Part shown: positions 45,367-55,185 of the stretch, one piece after another | Layout of the letters: each line of letters opens with the position of its first letter | How positions within the stretch are numbered: the first letter of the stretch is position 1 | NCBI GenBank assembly: GCA_037954665.1 | Contig: JBBMOL010000247.1 | Span: forward strand, 682,001 to 746,000 | DNA length: 64,000 bases | Reading direction: 5' to 3' | Origin: Laguncularia racemosa | Lineage: Eukaryota > Streptophyta > Magnoliopsida > Myrtales > Combretaceae | Made by a program: the position numbers and the translations under genes | The notes under the pieces: model-generated | Told to the model about the DNA's origin: nothing | Seen by the model: the letters and a program-made list of their open reading frames with translations, nothing else | The model's database searches: none

Positions 45367-45753
45367 TTAGTCTTGTATAGCACAAATTTTCTTAGTGAGT
45401 TGAATAACTAAACTTGAATCATTAAGCAGTTGCGATACAGAAATCAAATTGCAATCCAATTTGGGCACGTAAAGAACTCGTTGTAATTTCAAGTCTCTTC
45501 CAAGCAATACAGTTCCTTCTTTCAATGACATGGTCTTTTCTCCATTAGGTAACTTGATTGAGCATGGCATAATATTACGCAATTCTCTCATAAATTTAAG
45601 TGTACTTGTCATATGATGAGAAGCTCCTATGTCAATAATCCAAGGAAATGTCCTTTGCATACCTGTCAATCTCTCATTATTACTATGAAAATTCAACATG
45701 TTACTATGAGAATTCAACATGCTAAGTAAAGTTGACCACTGCTCATTGCTCAA
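45367..45753 (-). pseudogene. Element I protease
   Basis: Reads WIIDIGASHHMTS, where the copia family has D-S-G-A or D-T-G-A; the middle residue is changed to Ile. Downstream are IKLPNGEKTM and RVLYVPKLDCNLISVSQL, as expected for copia protease. Confidence 0.85.
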
Positions 45754-46177
45754 TCCACTAAGTCCTTTTCAATCTGAATTTGTCACAATCCCTTGCCTAC
45801 CATCAACTCCAGTTACTTATGTGGTGTTACCACCAGCAATTCCCCCTTTATTACGTCCACCTCCATTGCCACGTTTTTGACCTCCTCTTTGTCCAAGATA
45901 AGCTTCACATAGTCTGTTACCCCACCATTCTGGATAGCCAATCAATTGAAAAAAACTTCCAACATCATGTCCTTCTCTATTGCAATTAGAGCAAATGGAA
46001 GATTTATCTTTATCCGCCCTTGAATTTCTACAACCTACCCAAACTGCAAAACCCATAAGATTACCTCTTTCTTCCTTTGTTTGTGTCATTGTTCGTACTC
46101 GCTCTTGCTATATAACTATAGCATAGGCTCGATTCAAATTTGGCAAGGGTTTAGTGCTCAAAATATTAGAGCAAACT
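45754..46177 (-). pseudogene. Element I gag, C-terminal part with zinc knuckle
   Basis: Resumes after element G with SNILSTKPLPNLNRAYAIVI, then MTQTKEERG and a zinc knuckle CSNCNREGHDVGSF (last Cys lost) and IGYPEWW. It joins to the N-terminal part at 49552. Confidence 0.85.
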
Positions 46178-46888
46178 TGATACGGAATTGCAAATGATAC
46201 GAATTCCTCCACACAAATCCTCAATGACAATTGATCCTTTGAAATAATTTTAGGGTTTTCTGTATTTGGTACTAACGAAGTAAAATCAAATGATATGGAT
46301 AAAATTACCAATCTATAGATGCCAAAATTGATAAAATTAAAATAATTCGCGATCAAATCATAGAACGATAGAGACCACGTTTTATAAATCAATCACTAGG
46401 TTAAAGAATTCCAAGAATTCAATAACAATGCTCGCCACAAATTCTACAGGAACCAAGAATTTGATAAGAACAACACGAATAAAGTGAAATCAATTCTCAA
46501 TATTCAAGAACCCCAAAGAGAATTCACACACACACTCAAAGTGTTTGCTTACAACCAAAAATAACATTCTGTCCTTCGAAATACCTAAAGACACTATTTA
46601 TATCATGCCTAGAAAAAGTTATGTGAGGCCATTCTAGGCTAGCCGGCGGCCTAAATACATAGGCCAGCACCAAAGGCCGGCGGCCTACATTTAGGTCGGC
46701 ACCAAGGCCGACGGCCTTGAAACTAATTTGGCCGACCTTTATTCAAAGCCGGCTTAAGGCTGGCCGAACTTCACCTTGGGTCCTCCCGACACCTATGTCT
46801 TCCTTTTTTGGATCCTGTACTGCCACCTAAAGCTCGGATTGACTTGGATTTCTTTGGTGCTCGTATCTTAGCTCTTTGATTCATATCA
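46178..46888 (-). repeat. Element G 3' LTR
   Basis: On the + strand TGATACGGAATTGC to TTCATATCA. Bases about 46636-46760 are GC-rich with repeated GGCCGGCGGCC-type motifs. The protease frame runs into it. Confidence 0.88.
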
Positions 46889-47238
46889 TTCCCTCCATGT
46901 TGAAAAAGATTCGACCTTGAATTTGTATCGTCCATCCTGCTAGACCACATAAACAGACTCCTCTTTCCCTTAGGCTTCTTAAGGAAAATCAACCTTGTTT
47001 GTTGTACCTCAATTGGACTCATAGGAAGAAGCTTGTATGCCTTGCCCTGTTGCTGAATGGTATACTTATTAGTGTATCCATCATACTTGGCTCTGAGGTC
47101 ATACTGCCAAGGTCTTCCAAGGATCAAATGTGTAGCTTCCATGGGAACTACATCACAAACAATCTCGTTAGTATAATCACCAATAAGTAATGGAACACGA
47201 ACCTGTTTGTGTACATTAACAGCTCCCTGTGGACTCAA
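46771..47238 (-). pseudogene. Element G protease, C-terminal part, reading into the LTR
   Basis: Follows the gag frame after a frameshift near 47240. Encodes VRVPLLIGDYTNEIVCDVVPM, THLILGRPWQYDLRAKYDG, YKLLPMSPIEVQQTR, then RSNLFQHGGNDMNQRAKI across the purine tract (CATGGAGGGAA) and into the LTR to a stop at 46771. No RT or integrase. Confidence 0.82.
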
Positions 47239-48491
47239 CTAATGAAGTGTATAAGGTCTTGGATGCTGCTCCACCTGTAAACCCAACTTGTTGAAGCAAC
47301 ATTAGTGCAACTACCTATGTCAACCACAATCAAACAAGTCTTCCCCTGCACCATGCCTTGAATATGAAATAAATTGGTTTTTTGATTAGGAACAGCTTCA
47401 TCCTGCTTAACCATTAGCAAGTCTCCCTGTACTGGATTCGCTATAATGTCTTCATCTTCCTCTTCTGCCTCAGTACTCTTCTGTTCTTCTTCCTCACTCT
47501 CAACTTTATCCCCCTTTAGGACCATAACCCTTTTATTAGGACATTGAGAAGCAATATGGCCAAGTCCTAAACACTTAAAACATTTTATATCCCTACTCTT
47601 CTTTTGTTGTGTTTGGCCAACAGCCTCACTAGCGACTGCCTTTCCCTTTTCCTTCCTGTCCTTCTCCCTCTCACCATCATCTGACTTATGGTGGTGATAT
47701 GATTTCTGATCCCGCCATTTCTGATCCTGCCTGCGCTGATGCCACTCAACCCGACTGGCTAATTTAATCACATCCTCAAGAGTCTGATCATGCTGGAGTT
47801 CCACTACATTGGCAATGTCCATCTTCAACCCATTGATGAAACGAGCTATGGATTCATCTGATGATTCCCTAATATCACACCTTGCCATTAGTGTCTCAAA
47901 CTCCTTCACATACTCTTCTATGCTTCTCTTACCCTGCCTTAAGGATTGCAACTCCATCAGCATCTCTTGTTTATAGTAATCTGGCACAAATCTGCGTCTC
48001 ATCAACCTTTTCATCAAATCCCATGAACGCACTTTCTCCTTATCTGCCTTACGTCTCTCAGTTTGTAATTTATCCCACCACAGACTAGCATATTCAGAAA
48101 ATGCTAGAGACGCCATTTTCACCTTCATGCCCTCATCCCACTCATAGCAGTCAAACACCTTCTCAACCCGTGGCACCCAGTTTAGGAATTCCTCTAGTTT
48201 ACTACTACCAGTGAAAGGTGGAATTTTCAGCTTTATGTTTTCAATCCCCTTACGCCTATCATCATTGTTTCCTCACCTACTCCTTTTACTACCAGCATCA
48301 GATTCACCACTAGAATGTCTCCTCCTAATTCCTGCACCACTATGGCTTCTTATATCCCTAACCTCTAATCTCTCCATAATCAATCTAATATTTTCTTGGA
48401 TTTGATTGAACTCAGCCCTAGTCACAACCTCACCCCCATTATCAGCATCATTCCCATCATTGTTGTTATGAACACTTCCATGTGACGACAT
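47235..48491 (-). pseudogene. Element G gag and protease active-site region
   Basis: The likely start is the ATG at 48491 (MSSHGSVHNNNDGND), matching the MSS/MSN starts of related elements. One TGA lies near 48272. The frame then stays open for over 300 residues: VFDCYEWDEGMKVKMASLAF, SLWWDKLQ, MRRRFVPDYYKQEML, LRQGKRSIEEYVKEFETLMA, a zinc knuckle IKCFKCLGLGHIASQC (about 47590-47540), acidic linker, NLFHIQGMVQG and IVVDIGSCTNVAS. The protease motif is DIGS rather than DTGS/DGGS. Confidence 0.88.
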
Positions 48492-48853
48492 CTCTACCAA
48501 TCAAAATTTCAGCAAAGATATTCACAAGAACACAATTTTCAACAACAACCCTAAACACCAATCTACAGCAATTCAACACCTAACAATTGAATTCAACAAA
48601 GATATTCAGAAAACCCCAATTCTCAACAACAGCCTAAACACCAATTCAACACCCAACAATCAAATTCACAGCAATACTTATCAAAATTAATTCCTAGATT
48701 TTCCAACCAACGGCAGTATTGAATTAAAACTACAATTGAGTTAAGATTCAACAGCCTTACCAATTTAACCCGCTTTCTGATCGAATCCTTCGGCTCTGAT
48801 ATAACCCGCGCTCGATTAACCTTACGAATCCAACTTGTGCTCTGATATCAAAT

Positions 48854-49551
48854 GATACGGAATTGCAAATGATACGAATTCCTCCACGCAAATCCTCAAT
48901 GACAATTGATCCTTTGAAATAATTTTAGGGTTTTTTGTATTTGGTACTAACGAAGTAAAATCAAATGATATGGATAAAATTACCAATCTATAGATGCCAA
49001 GATTGATAAAATTAAACTAATTCGTGATCAAATCATGGAATGATAGAGACTACGTTCCATAAATCAATCACTAAGTTAAAGAATTCCAAGAATTCAATAA
49101 CAATGCTCGCCACAAATTCTATAGGAACCAAGAATTTGATAAGAACAACACGAATAAAGTGAAATCAATTCTCAATATTCAAGAACTCCAAAGAGGATTC
49201 ACACACACACTCAAAGTGTTTGCTTACAACCAAAAATAACATTCTGTCCTTCGAAATACCTAAAGACACTATTTATATCATGCCTAGAAAAAGTTATGTG
49301 AGGCCATTCTAGGCTGGCCGGCGGCCTAAATACATAGGCTAGCACCAAAGGCCGGTGGCCTACATTTAGGCCAGCGGCCTTGAAACTAATTTGGCCGGCC
49401 TTTATTCAAGGTCGGCTTAAGGCTGGCCGAACTTCGCCTTAGGTCCTCCCGACGCTTATGTCCTCCTTTTTTTGATCCCATACTACCACCTAAAGCTCAA
49501 ATTGACTTGGATTTCTTTGGTGCTCGTATCTTAGCTCTTGGATTCGTATCA
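48854..49551 (-). repeat. Element G 5' LTR
   Basis: On the + strand TGATACGGAATTGC to TTCGTATCA, followed by TAACT. A weak primer site (TGATATCAGAG on the - strand) is at about 48841-48851. Confidence 0.88.
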
Positions 49552-50160
49552 TAACTGTTCCATATCCTTCTTCATCCAAACCCATCAAAAACTGATGAAC
49601 TCTTTCTTCTTCTCGCTTTCTTTCCAATTCAATAGTAATATTGCATTTGCAACCTGTACAACTACAAATTGGTATTTGATCATAATTATTTCATCCCATA
49701 ATGTTTTAAGTTTTCCATAATAGGAAATAATGGATTGGCCATTTTGCCTACAATTTGCCAAGTTTGATCTTAATTGTTGCATTTGTGGACCATTCCCAAT
49801 TGAGAGCCTTTGTTTAATATCCTCCCACAAATCCTTTACATTCTCCATGTGAGAAATCATCAAGCGAAGTGTGGGTTCAATGGTGTTAAACACCCAAGAA
49901 ACCAACATAGAGTTAACAATCCACCAATCCTCAAGTTCCAGTGAATCATCTGTTGGTTGCTTGACAAAGCCATCAATAAAACCATTTTTTTTCTTGGCTC
50001 ACAATGCTATTCGCATAGCCCGTGCCCATTCTTCATAACTCTCACCTTTCAATTGAACTTGGGTAATCAAGTTAACTGGATTGTCATTCGAATTCAGTGT
50101 GTAAGGACTAGATGTTTTCTTCCCTAATTTAGAATTTTTGTTTTTCTTTTCATCAACCAT
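49552..50160 (-). pseudogene. Element I gag, N-terminal part
   Basis: Start at ATG 50160 (MVDEKKNKNSKLGKK), directly next to the primer site. Then NLITQVQLKGESYEEWARAM, DDSLELEDWWIVNSMLVSWVF, KDLWEDIKQRLSIGNG, RQNGQSIISYYGKLKTLWDE: a copia gag of the UBN2 type. Some internal stops. Cut at 49552 by element G. Confidence 0.87.
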
Positions 50161-50173
50161 GGCTCTGATACCA
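50161..50173 (-). promoter_or_regulatory. Element I primer binding site
   Basis: TGGTATCAGAGCC on the - strand, perfect initiator tRNA-Met type, lying between the 5' LTR and the gag ATG with no leader. Confidence 0.88.
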
Positions 50174-50443
50174 TGAAAGCAAAGACCGAGAATTTTGGAA
50201 TGAGAATTTTGATCTTATTGCCATAAGAAAAAGACCTATATATATATAAGAATAAACTCCTAATCAGAATTAATTAGAAAACTCCTAATTAGGCTAAAAT
50301 ATATATAAGAATAAACTCCATATTAGACTAAATTAGAAAACTCCTAATTAGGCTAAAGTTTCTAAAAATAAAAGATTCCTAAATCAATAGACTAAATTTA
50401 CAATGAACTAATTTAGGTAGCCAGCGGCTACCATTCTAATACA
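50174..50443 (-). repeat. Element I 5' LTR
   Basis: On the + strand TGAAAGCAAAG to AATACA, 270 bp. It contains an internal near-duplicate (AAGAATAAACTCC..AATTAGAAAACTCCTAATTAGG occurs twice). Confidence 0.88.
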
Positions 50444-50449
50444 AACAAA

Positions 50450-51371
50450 CCCTTCATTAATAAATGTAACCAAGCAAAAGTAACAACAAGATAATAAGCA
50501 TACAAAAATGTATGTAGCGTATTAATGATGTGTTGTGATTTAAGTGATTGTCAAGTTTTTACTAACTTCCACATTGGGTATAGGGTTACAAATTAGGAAG
50601 CAGTTTACATTTGTATTTTACAAATTAGAGTTTGATTAACACTGTCATAATAATATAGAAATAATCTTACAACATTATTATATATGTATAAATCTATAAA
50701 TACTAGGGTACTTTTGGGTTTAGTAGACCATATTATGGGTAAAAATCTTTAGTAAGCTTTTACTACTGGTAAAGAGCTTAATGAATTATTTAATCTAACT
50801 ACAATTGGGCATAATTCAGTCAAAAGTTAGAATTATTTTTGGATTATGTTTCTTTTCTTTTCTTTTCTTTTTTCCAAAAAAGTAAAAGAAAACTTGAATT
50901 AGGTCATATATGTTTTGAGTTGAATTCTTTAAACATTTTTACAATGGATAAAGAGCTAAATGAATTTTTTACTCCAATTACAATCAAGCCCAAGTCTGTT
51001 AAAAGAAAAATAAAATAAAATAAAAATTTAGAATTATTTTTGAATTTTTTTTCCTTGCTAGTTCAAATAAGTCATTAATGTTTTGACTATGTAATATAAA
51101 GTAACAGTAGTTATGCATTTCAAAATGGGTAACAATGCAATAATACTATTGGAAGTTGCCATAGAGATTTAAAAATGGATTTCGGAGTACTAAATTGGCA
51201 CGTGTAGGCTCATATTTAAGCTGCTCAAGTATGGGCATGTGAAACATGATGAGGTTCATGAGCTGCTTAGGTACGAACAAATAGACATGCAAGTAAGTAC
51301 ATAAACCTTTTTTATTTTATTGTGTCTTGAGATTAATGTTTAAATGATATTTTATTTTCTTTCTTTTAACA
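50450..51371. repeat. AT-rich intergenic DNA with a degenerate tandem duplication
   Basis: No gene. Two related segments, about 50754-50850 and 50935-51060, share GGWAAAGAGCTWAATGAATT, ACAATYRRGC, and TTAGAATTATTTTTGRATT. They are roughly 180-190 bp apart. Confidence 0.55.
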
Positions 51372-51379
51372 AATTGCAC

Positions 51380-52953
51380 TAAGAATGAGCAAATACAGAT
51401 TGAGTAAGACATAAAACTCTACTTATATTCTACTCTACAAGGTACAAGTTTTTAAATTTTATAATGAGAACCTACCCTATATCACTTTAAAACCACCTTA
51501 CGCTATGTATTTTTGTAAAATCTATAGGATATAAGATATCTTATAGAACATATAAATTTTTTCTTTTTTATATAAATTTCAAGTTTATATGATATTAAAA
51601 AAATAATATAATATGTGATATTATAAGTTATTCATAAACAAAACTTATGAAACTTGTAGCAAAAAGTGTAAAATTAAAGAATGTAATTTTTCCTCTCTTT
51701 ATTATTTCAATGTGATTTTAGTATTTAGCAAATAGGAAAGAATAAAGAAAAAGAAGTGGAAATACATAGCTAGAGAAGAGAATAGGGAAGAATAAGGGAA
51801 AAAAAAAAGTGGAAAGCATAAAGTGTGAAAGGCAGCATTAGTTTAGCCGTTTAGATTATTAACTTATAAGTTTAAGCTCATTTATTTTTCTTGTTACAAA
51901 AACATTTATTGGTCAAAAAAAATAATGTTATTATTTATTATTTATTTATTAATACTATTTAATAATTTTTTACAAATTGATACCTTATACCTTATATGAT
52001 TTAGAGTATAGGTTTCAAGGTGAGTACAAAATTGGGGTGATTGGGTAATCATGTTGTAAAGGGTATTCACTCATAATTAAGATACATTTTGAATATAGAT
52101 TTTCTAGGACCAGATCCCATAGAGTAAGGTATAGGTATAAAGTCTTTCTATCATGTATTCACCTTAAAGTCTATACTTCATGGTATACTGAGTATAAGTT
52201 ATAGGATACCATGTACTTATCCTATAAAGTGTTATTAAATAATATTTATAAAAGAATAGTAAATGACAATATTATAATTATTTTGAAAATAAATGTTGCA
52301 ATGAAAAGAGAGAGAGAGAGAGAGAGTTTAAGTTTATAAGTTAATAACCCTAAATGATTAAACCTAATGCCTCCTTTATTTCTTTCTCTCTTTTTTTAAT
52401 CTTGTTCTTTCCCATTTTCCTCTCTAATTTTAGTTTTTTTTTTAATCTTTTACCTAATTGTTTTTCATTTGCTAAATAGTAAAATCATAGAGAAATAATT
52501 AAAGTAAAAAAATCACTTTTTTAATTTTACTTCATATATTTTCTTTCAAGTTGCTTCAATTTTGCATAATAAAAATTTATAATTCACATATAAATTACTT
52601 TTTCAATATCATATAAACTTGAAATTATAGAAAAAAAAATAAAATTTATAGATTCCACAAAATATAGAGTGGTTCCAAGATACTATAAAATAGCTTTCGG
52701 TTCCAAAAATTAGAAACTTGTACCTTACAAAGTAAGGTATAGGTAAAACCTTATAACCTATTCATCATAAAGTTGCTCACCCCTAGTACAAGGTTAAAAA
52801 AACCCCATATACGTGCCCTATCCTATTAAAGTAAATTCTAAAAAATTTATACCTAAAACATATTATATGAATCTCAATATCTACTAGGAACTTATTTGAT
52901 CAAAGAAGATACAAGTAGATACCCTGTAAAATAGGGTTATCTACTCATCCCTA
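51380..52953. mobile_element. Fold-back element: 1.57-kb near-continuous inverted repeat
   Basis: The left half (51380 to about 52090) and right half (about 52140-52953) are inverted copies of each other. For example TTTCAAGTTTATATGATATT near 51586 pairs with AATATCATATAAACTTGAAA near 52595, and TAGCAAATAGGAAAG near 51727 pairs with the region near 52480. The tips are TAAGAATGAGC and, in reverse, TAGGGATGAGT. The flanks AATTGCAC (51372-51379) and AACTATAC (52954-52961) match at 5 of 8 positions with only transitions between them, which may be a decayed 8-bp duplication of hAT type. No coding capacity. Confidence 0.6.
52307..52326. repeat. AG microsatellite
   Basis: An AG run of about 9-10 units within the right arm of the fold-back element. 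The left arm has only purine-rich sequence at the matching place. Confidence 0.8.
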
Positions 52954-52961
52954 AACTATAC

Positions 52962-53800
52962 ACATTTTTATACCTATTTTGTTAACAATTTGCATACATA
53001 ATTTTCTTTTTCTAAATAAATGTTTATGGTGTTTTTGAAATAATTTAAATTCATGTTTTCCTTATTAGTCTTTTAACAAATTGCCCATCAATTTTCTAAT
53101 ACTATGCTTAGTATTTAACTATGTTTCCTTTAAAAAATTGCATAAAAAATTATTTTTTTTAACAATGTTATTCCAAATTTCTCAACAATTTGCATATTAA
53201 TTTCAATTTTAATAATTCTTTAAGGAAAATTTGAAATAATTTTCAATTTCTCTTTTCCTTGTTAGTTTTTGTTAAACAAATTACACATTAATTTTCTTAT
53301 ACTATGCCAAATTTTCTTAAGCGTTCTACATGCTAACTTTCATCCCTTTTATTCAAAATTTTATTTGTTTATTTTAAAAACATTTTAGATAACTTTTCCT
53401 TCCTTTTTTACTTTTTTCTTTTTTTTTTAACAAATTGCTCTCCAACTTCCAATTTTCATGCTTGGAGATTTTTTTAATCATTTTTTTTACTTGTTGGCAA
53501 TTAACTTAAAAATCTTTTTCTCCAATATCTTTGAGATAAGTCTTTCTTTCTTTCTTTTTTAATTATCTTATATTTTAAGAAATCACAAACTAGGTTTCTG
53601 TTATCAAGCTTGGACAATTTTTAAGTAAATTTCCTTATATAATTTGGATATTAACTCTACAGTCTCCAAGGCAATTTCTTCATGTAATAATCTAAATTTA
53701 AGAATATAAATTGAAAAACAAACAGACATTTCATTAACAAGAATATTTTTTCTTCAACAAAATGCAATGCAAAAAAGAGAAACTCATCACAATATCAAGT
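52962..53800. repeat. AT-rich degenerate tandem repeats
   Basis: Segments near 52983-53110 and 53187-53310 share AACAATTTGCATA, TTTGAAATAATTT, TTTTCCTTRTTAG, AACAAATTRC and TTTTCTWATACTATGC at about 200-bp spacing. A third partial copy (AACAAATTGCTCTCC) lies near 53430. A similar AACAAATTGCAC flanks the left side of the fold-back element, so that element may sit inside the array. No gene. Confidence 0.5.
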
Positions 53801-55170
53801 TAATCCTCCACTTTCTCTTTTGTTTGTATGTTGGATGATGATTGCGGGCTCCTTGTATTGAAGTCAAGAAGCCAAAAATCTAGGTATCCTTGTCTTGTGC
53901 AGTCAACATCCTCAAATCTTTTAGGTATAAGAACGCTTTGACGATCTCCACCTTAAGCGAAAGGCGATGGGGTTGAGGACTCAACCACCTAAGCTAAAAG
54001 TCGACTTAAATTAGAGACTATCGAAGCTTGAGGTGTCAATACGTTCGATACCACTAGGGAAAGTACCAGCATCATGTGTGCTTTAAGTGACCACTAAGTA
54101 AGGACATTGAAATTTACCCATTCCTCCTCTACTTCTTACACCTAACATACTAGCAATTTACTATGCACTTTGGTCTGCTTATTTCAGAAGATAAGGCGTG
54201 AGTAAATTGATCGAAGGACTGCTGGGCTATGGTGCTTGTGATGGTTACTACATTCTTCTATTGTACGCTTAATATAAGCTTTTGAGTGAATTCTGTGCCT
54301 CTTCATCAGACGCAGCAACATACTTTTGCAACACTTTCTATCTACTTGTTGCGGTTGAATTCTTCAATGAGGGATACGACATGAAACAAGAATTTGGGGA
54401 TTAAGAATCATTGCAATATAAAATAAGTTCGGAAAGGGGTTGAAGTAATCCCAAAGTTTACTTTCCACTCAACCGCGGTAGATTGAAACATTGAATCACC
54501 AACATATCTACCCAGCTTATTCGAGATGTTGACAAGGTAGGAAGTACGGCGTTGCTCTTAGGGTAGTAGGACCCAAACAAGTATTTTATTGGTTCAAGGA
54601 AGGCTTCAAGAATGTCTCGCTTGCGTCTTTACCTTCTTTAATCCTAGTTTACCGCTTGACCAACATTAAGGATGGGAGTACTAATATAAATGTTATGAAA
54701 TGCAACAAACACTTTTTAACCTTCAGGAGCTTGATGAGCATTTCGAGGGTTCCACCTTGTTGGATAGTTGGGTGTAATTATAATTCTTACAACAATTCAG
54801 GTACTCGCTGTATTTATATTTAGCGTAGCGTGCGCTACAAAATTTATTACATAGCAGACACATCGAATATTGTAGAGCTTCCTCTCATTGATTGGACTTA
54901 ACATTGTCTTTAGTGTTGTGAATGAAATTATGTTGTTGGAGGCATTGTCCTAGGATACGCTAAATACCCATTGTATGCAGAAAGCACGAATGGTGTTAAT
55001 GACATTAGAGGTGACCGTTGAACCCGTGTAGGCTACTAAAACAATATGACCGCAATAATCCCCTTCTATAGTATCCAACTGTCATCAATCCAGTGTGTCA
55101 TAATGCAAATGTAGCTATTATTTTGGAAAGTCAACGGGGACTTCCAAATATCCAACTTGTGGGGAAAAGG
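53801..55170 (-). pseudogene. hAT transposase relic
   Basis: The - strand in several frames shows the hAT catalytic region: IEGDYCGHIVLVAYTGSTVTSN, VINTIRAFCIQWVFSVS, DNASNNI, then KLYNIRCVCYVINFVARTL (the family has DNASaNd..lk and RCcAHilNLi). Further on are GGDRQSVLIPKRFEDVDC and RQGYLDFWL, corresponding to the C-terminal dimerisation end (family: GGRVL..FRSSL.P..VEALICTQDWL). Many stops. Terminal repeats were not identified, so the element's limits are unknown. Confidence 0.6.
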
Positions 55171-55185
55171 CTTTAAAGATTGGGT

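Larger units (their letters stand above)
46178..49551 (-). mobile_element. Element G: non-autonomous gypsy element with gag and protease, inside copia gag
   Basis: LTRs at 46178-46888 (711 bp) and 48854-49551 (698 bp). The flanks are AAACT (46173-46177) and TAACT (49552-49556), a 5-bp duplication with one change. The host copia gag frame reads across the excised position (DEEGYGTV then SNILSTKPLPNLNRAY). The interior of about 2 kb codes for gag and protease only, on the - strand. LTRs are not of the B/C or D/F type but the gag-protease is of the same general family. Confidence 0.9.
42209..50443 (-). mobile_element. Element I: Ty1/copia retrotransposon, antisense to and just after HKT
   Basis: Short LTRs at 42209-42482 (274 bp) and 50174-50443 (270 bp). 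AACAAA lies on both sides (42203-42208 and 50444-50449), consistent with a 5- or 6-bp target duplication. The - strand order is primer site, gag, protease, integrase, RT, RNase H, which is the copia order. Gag is interrupted by element G (46178-49551). Many stops and shifts show that it is inactive. Motifs suggest an Ale-like lineage, but that is a guess. Confidence 0.92.
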
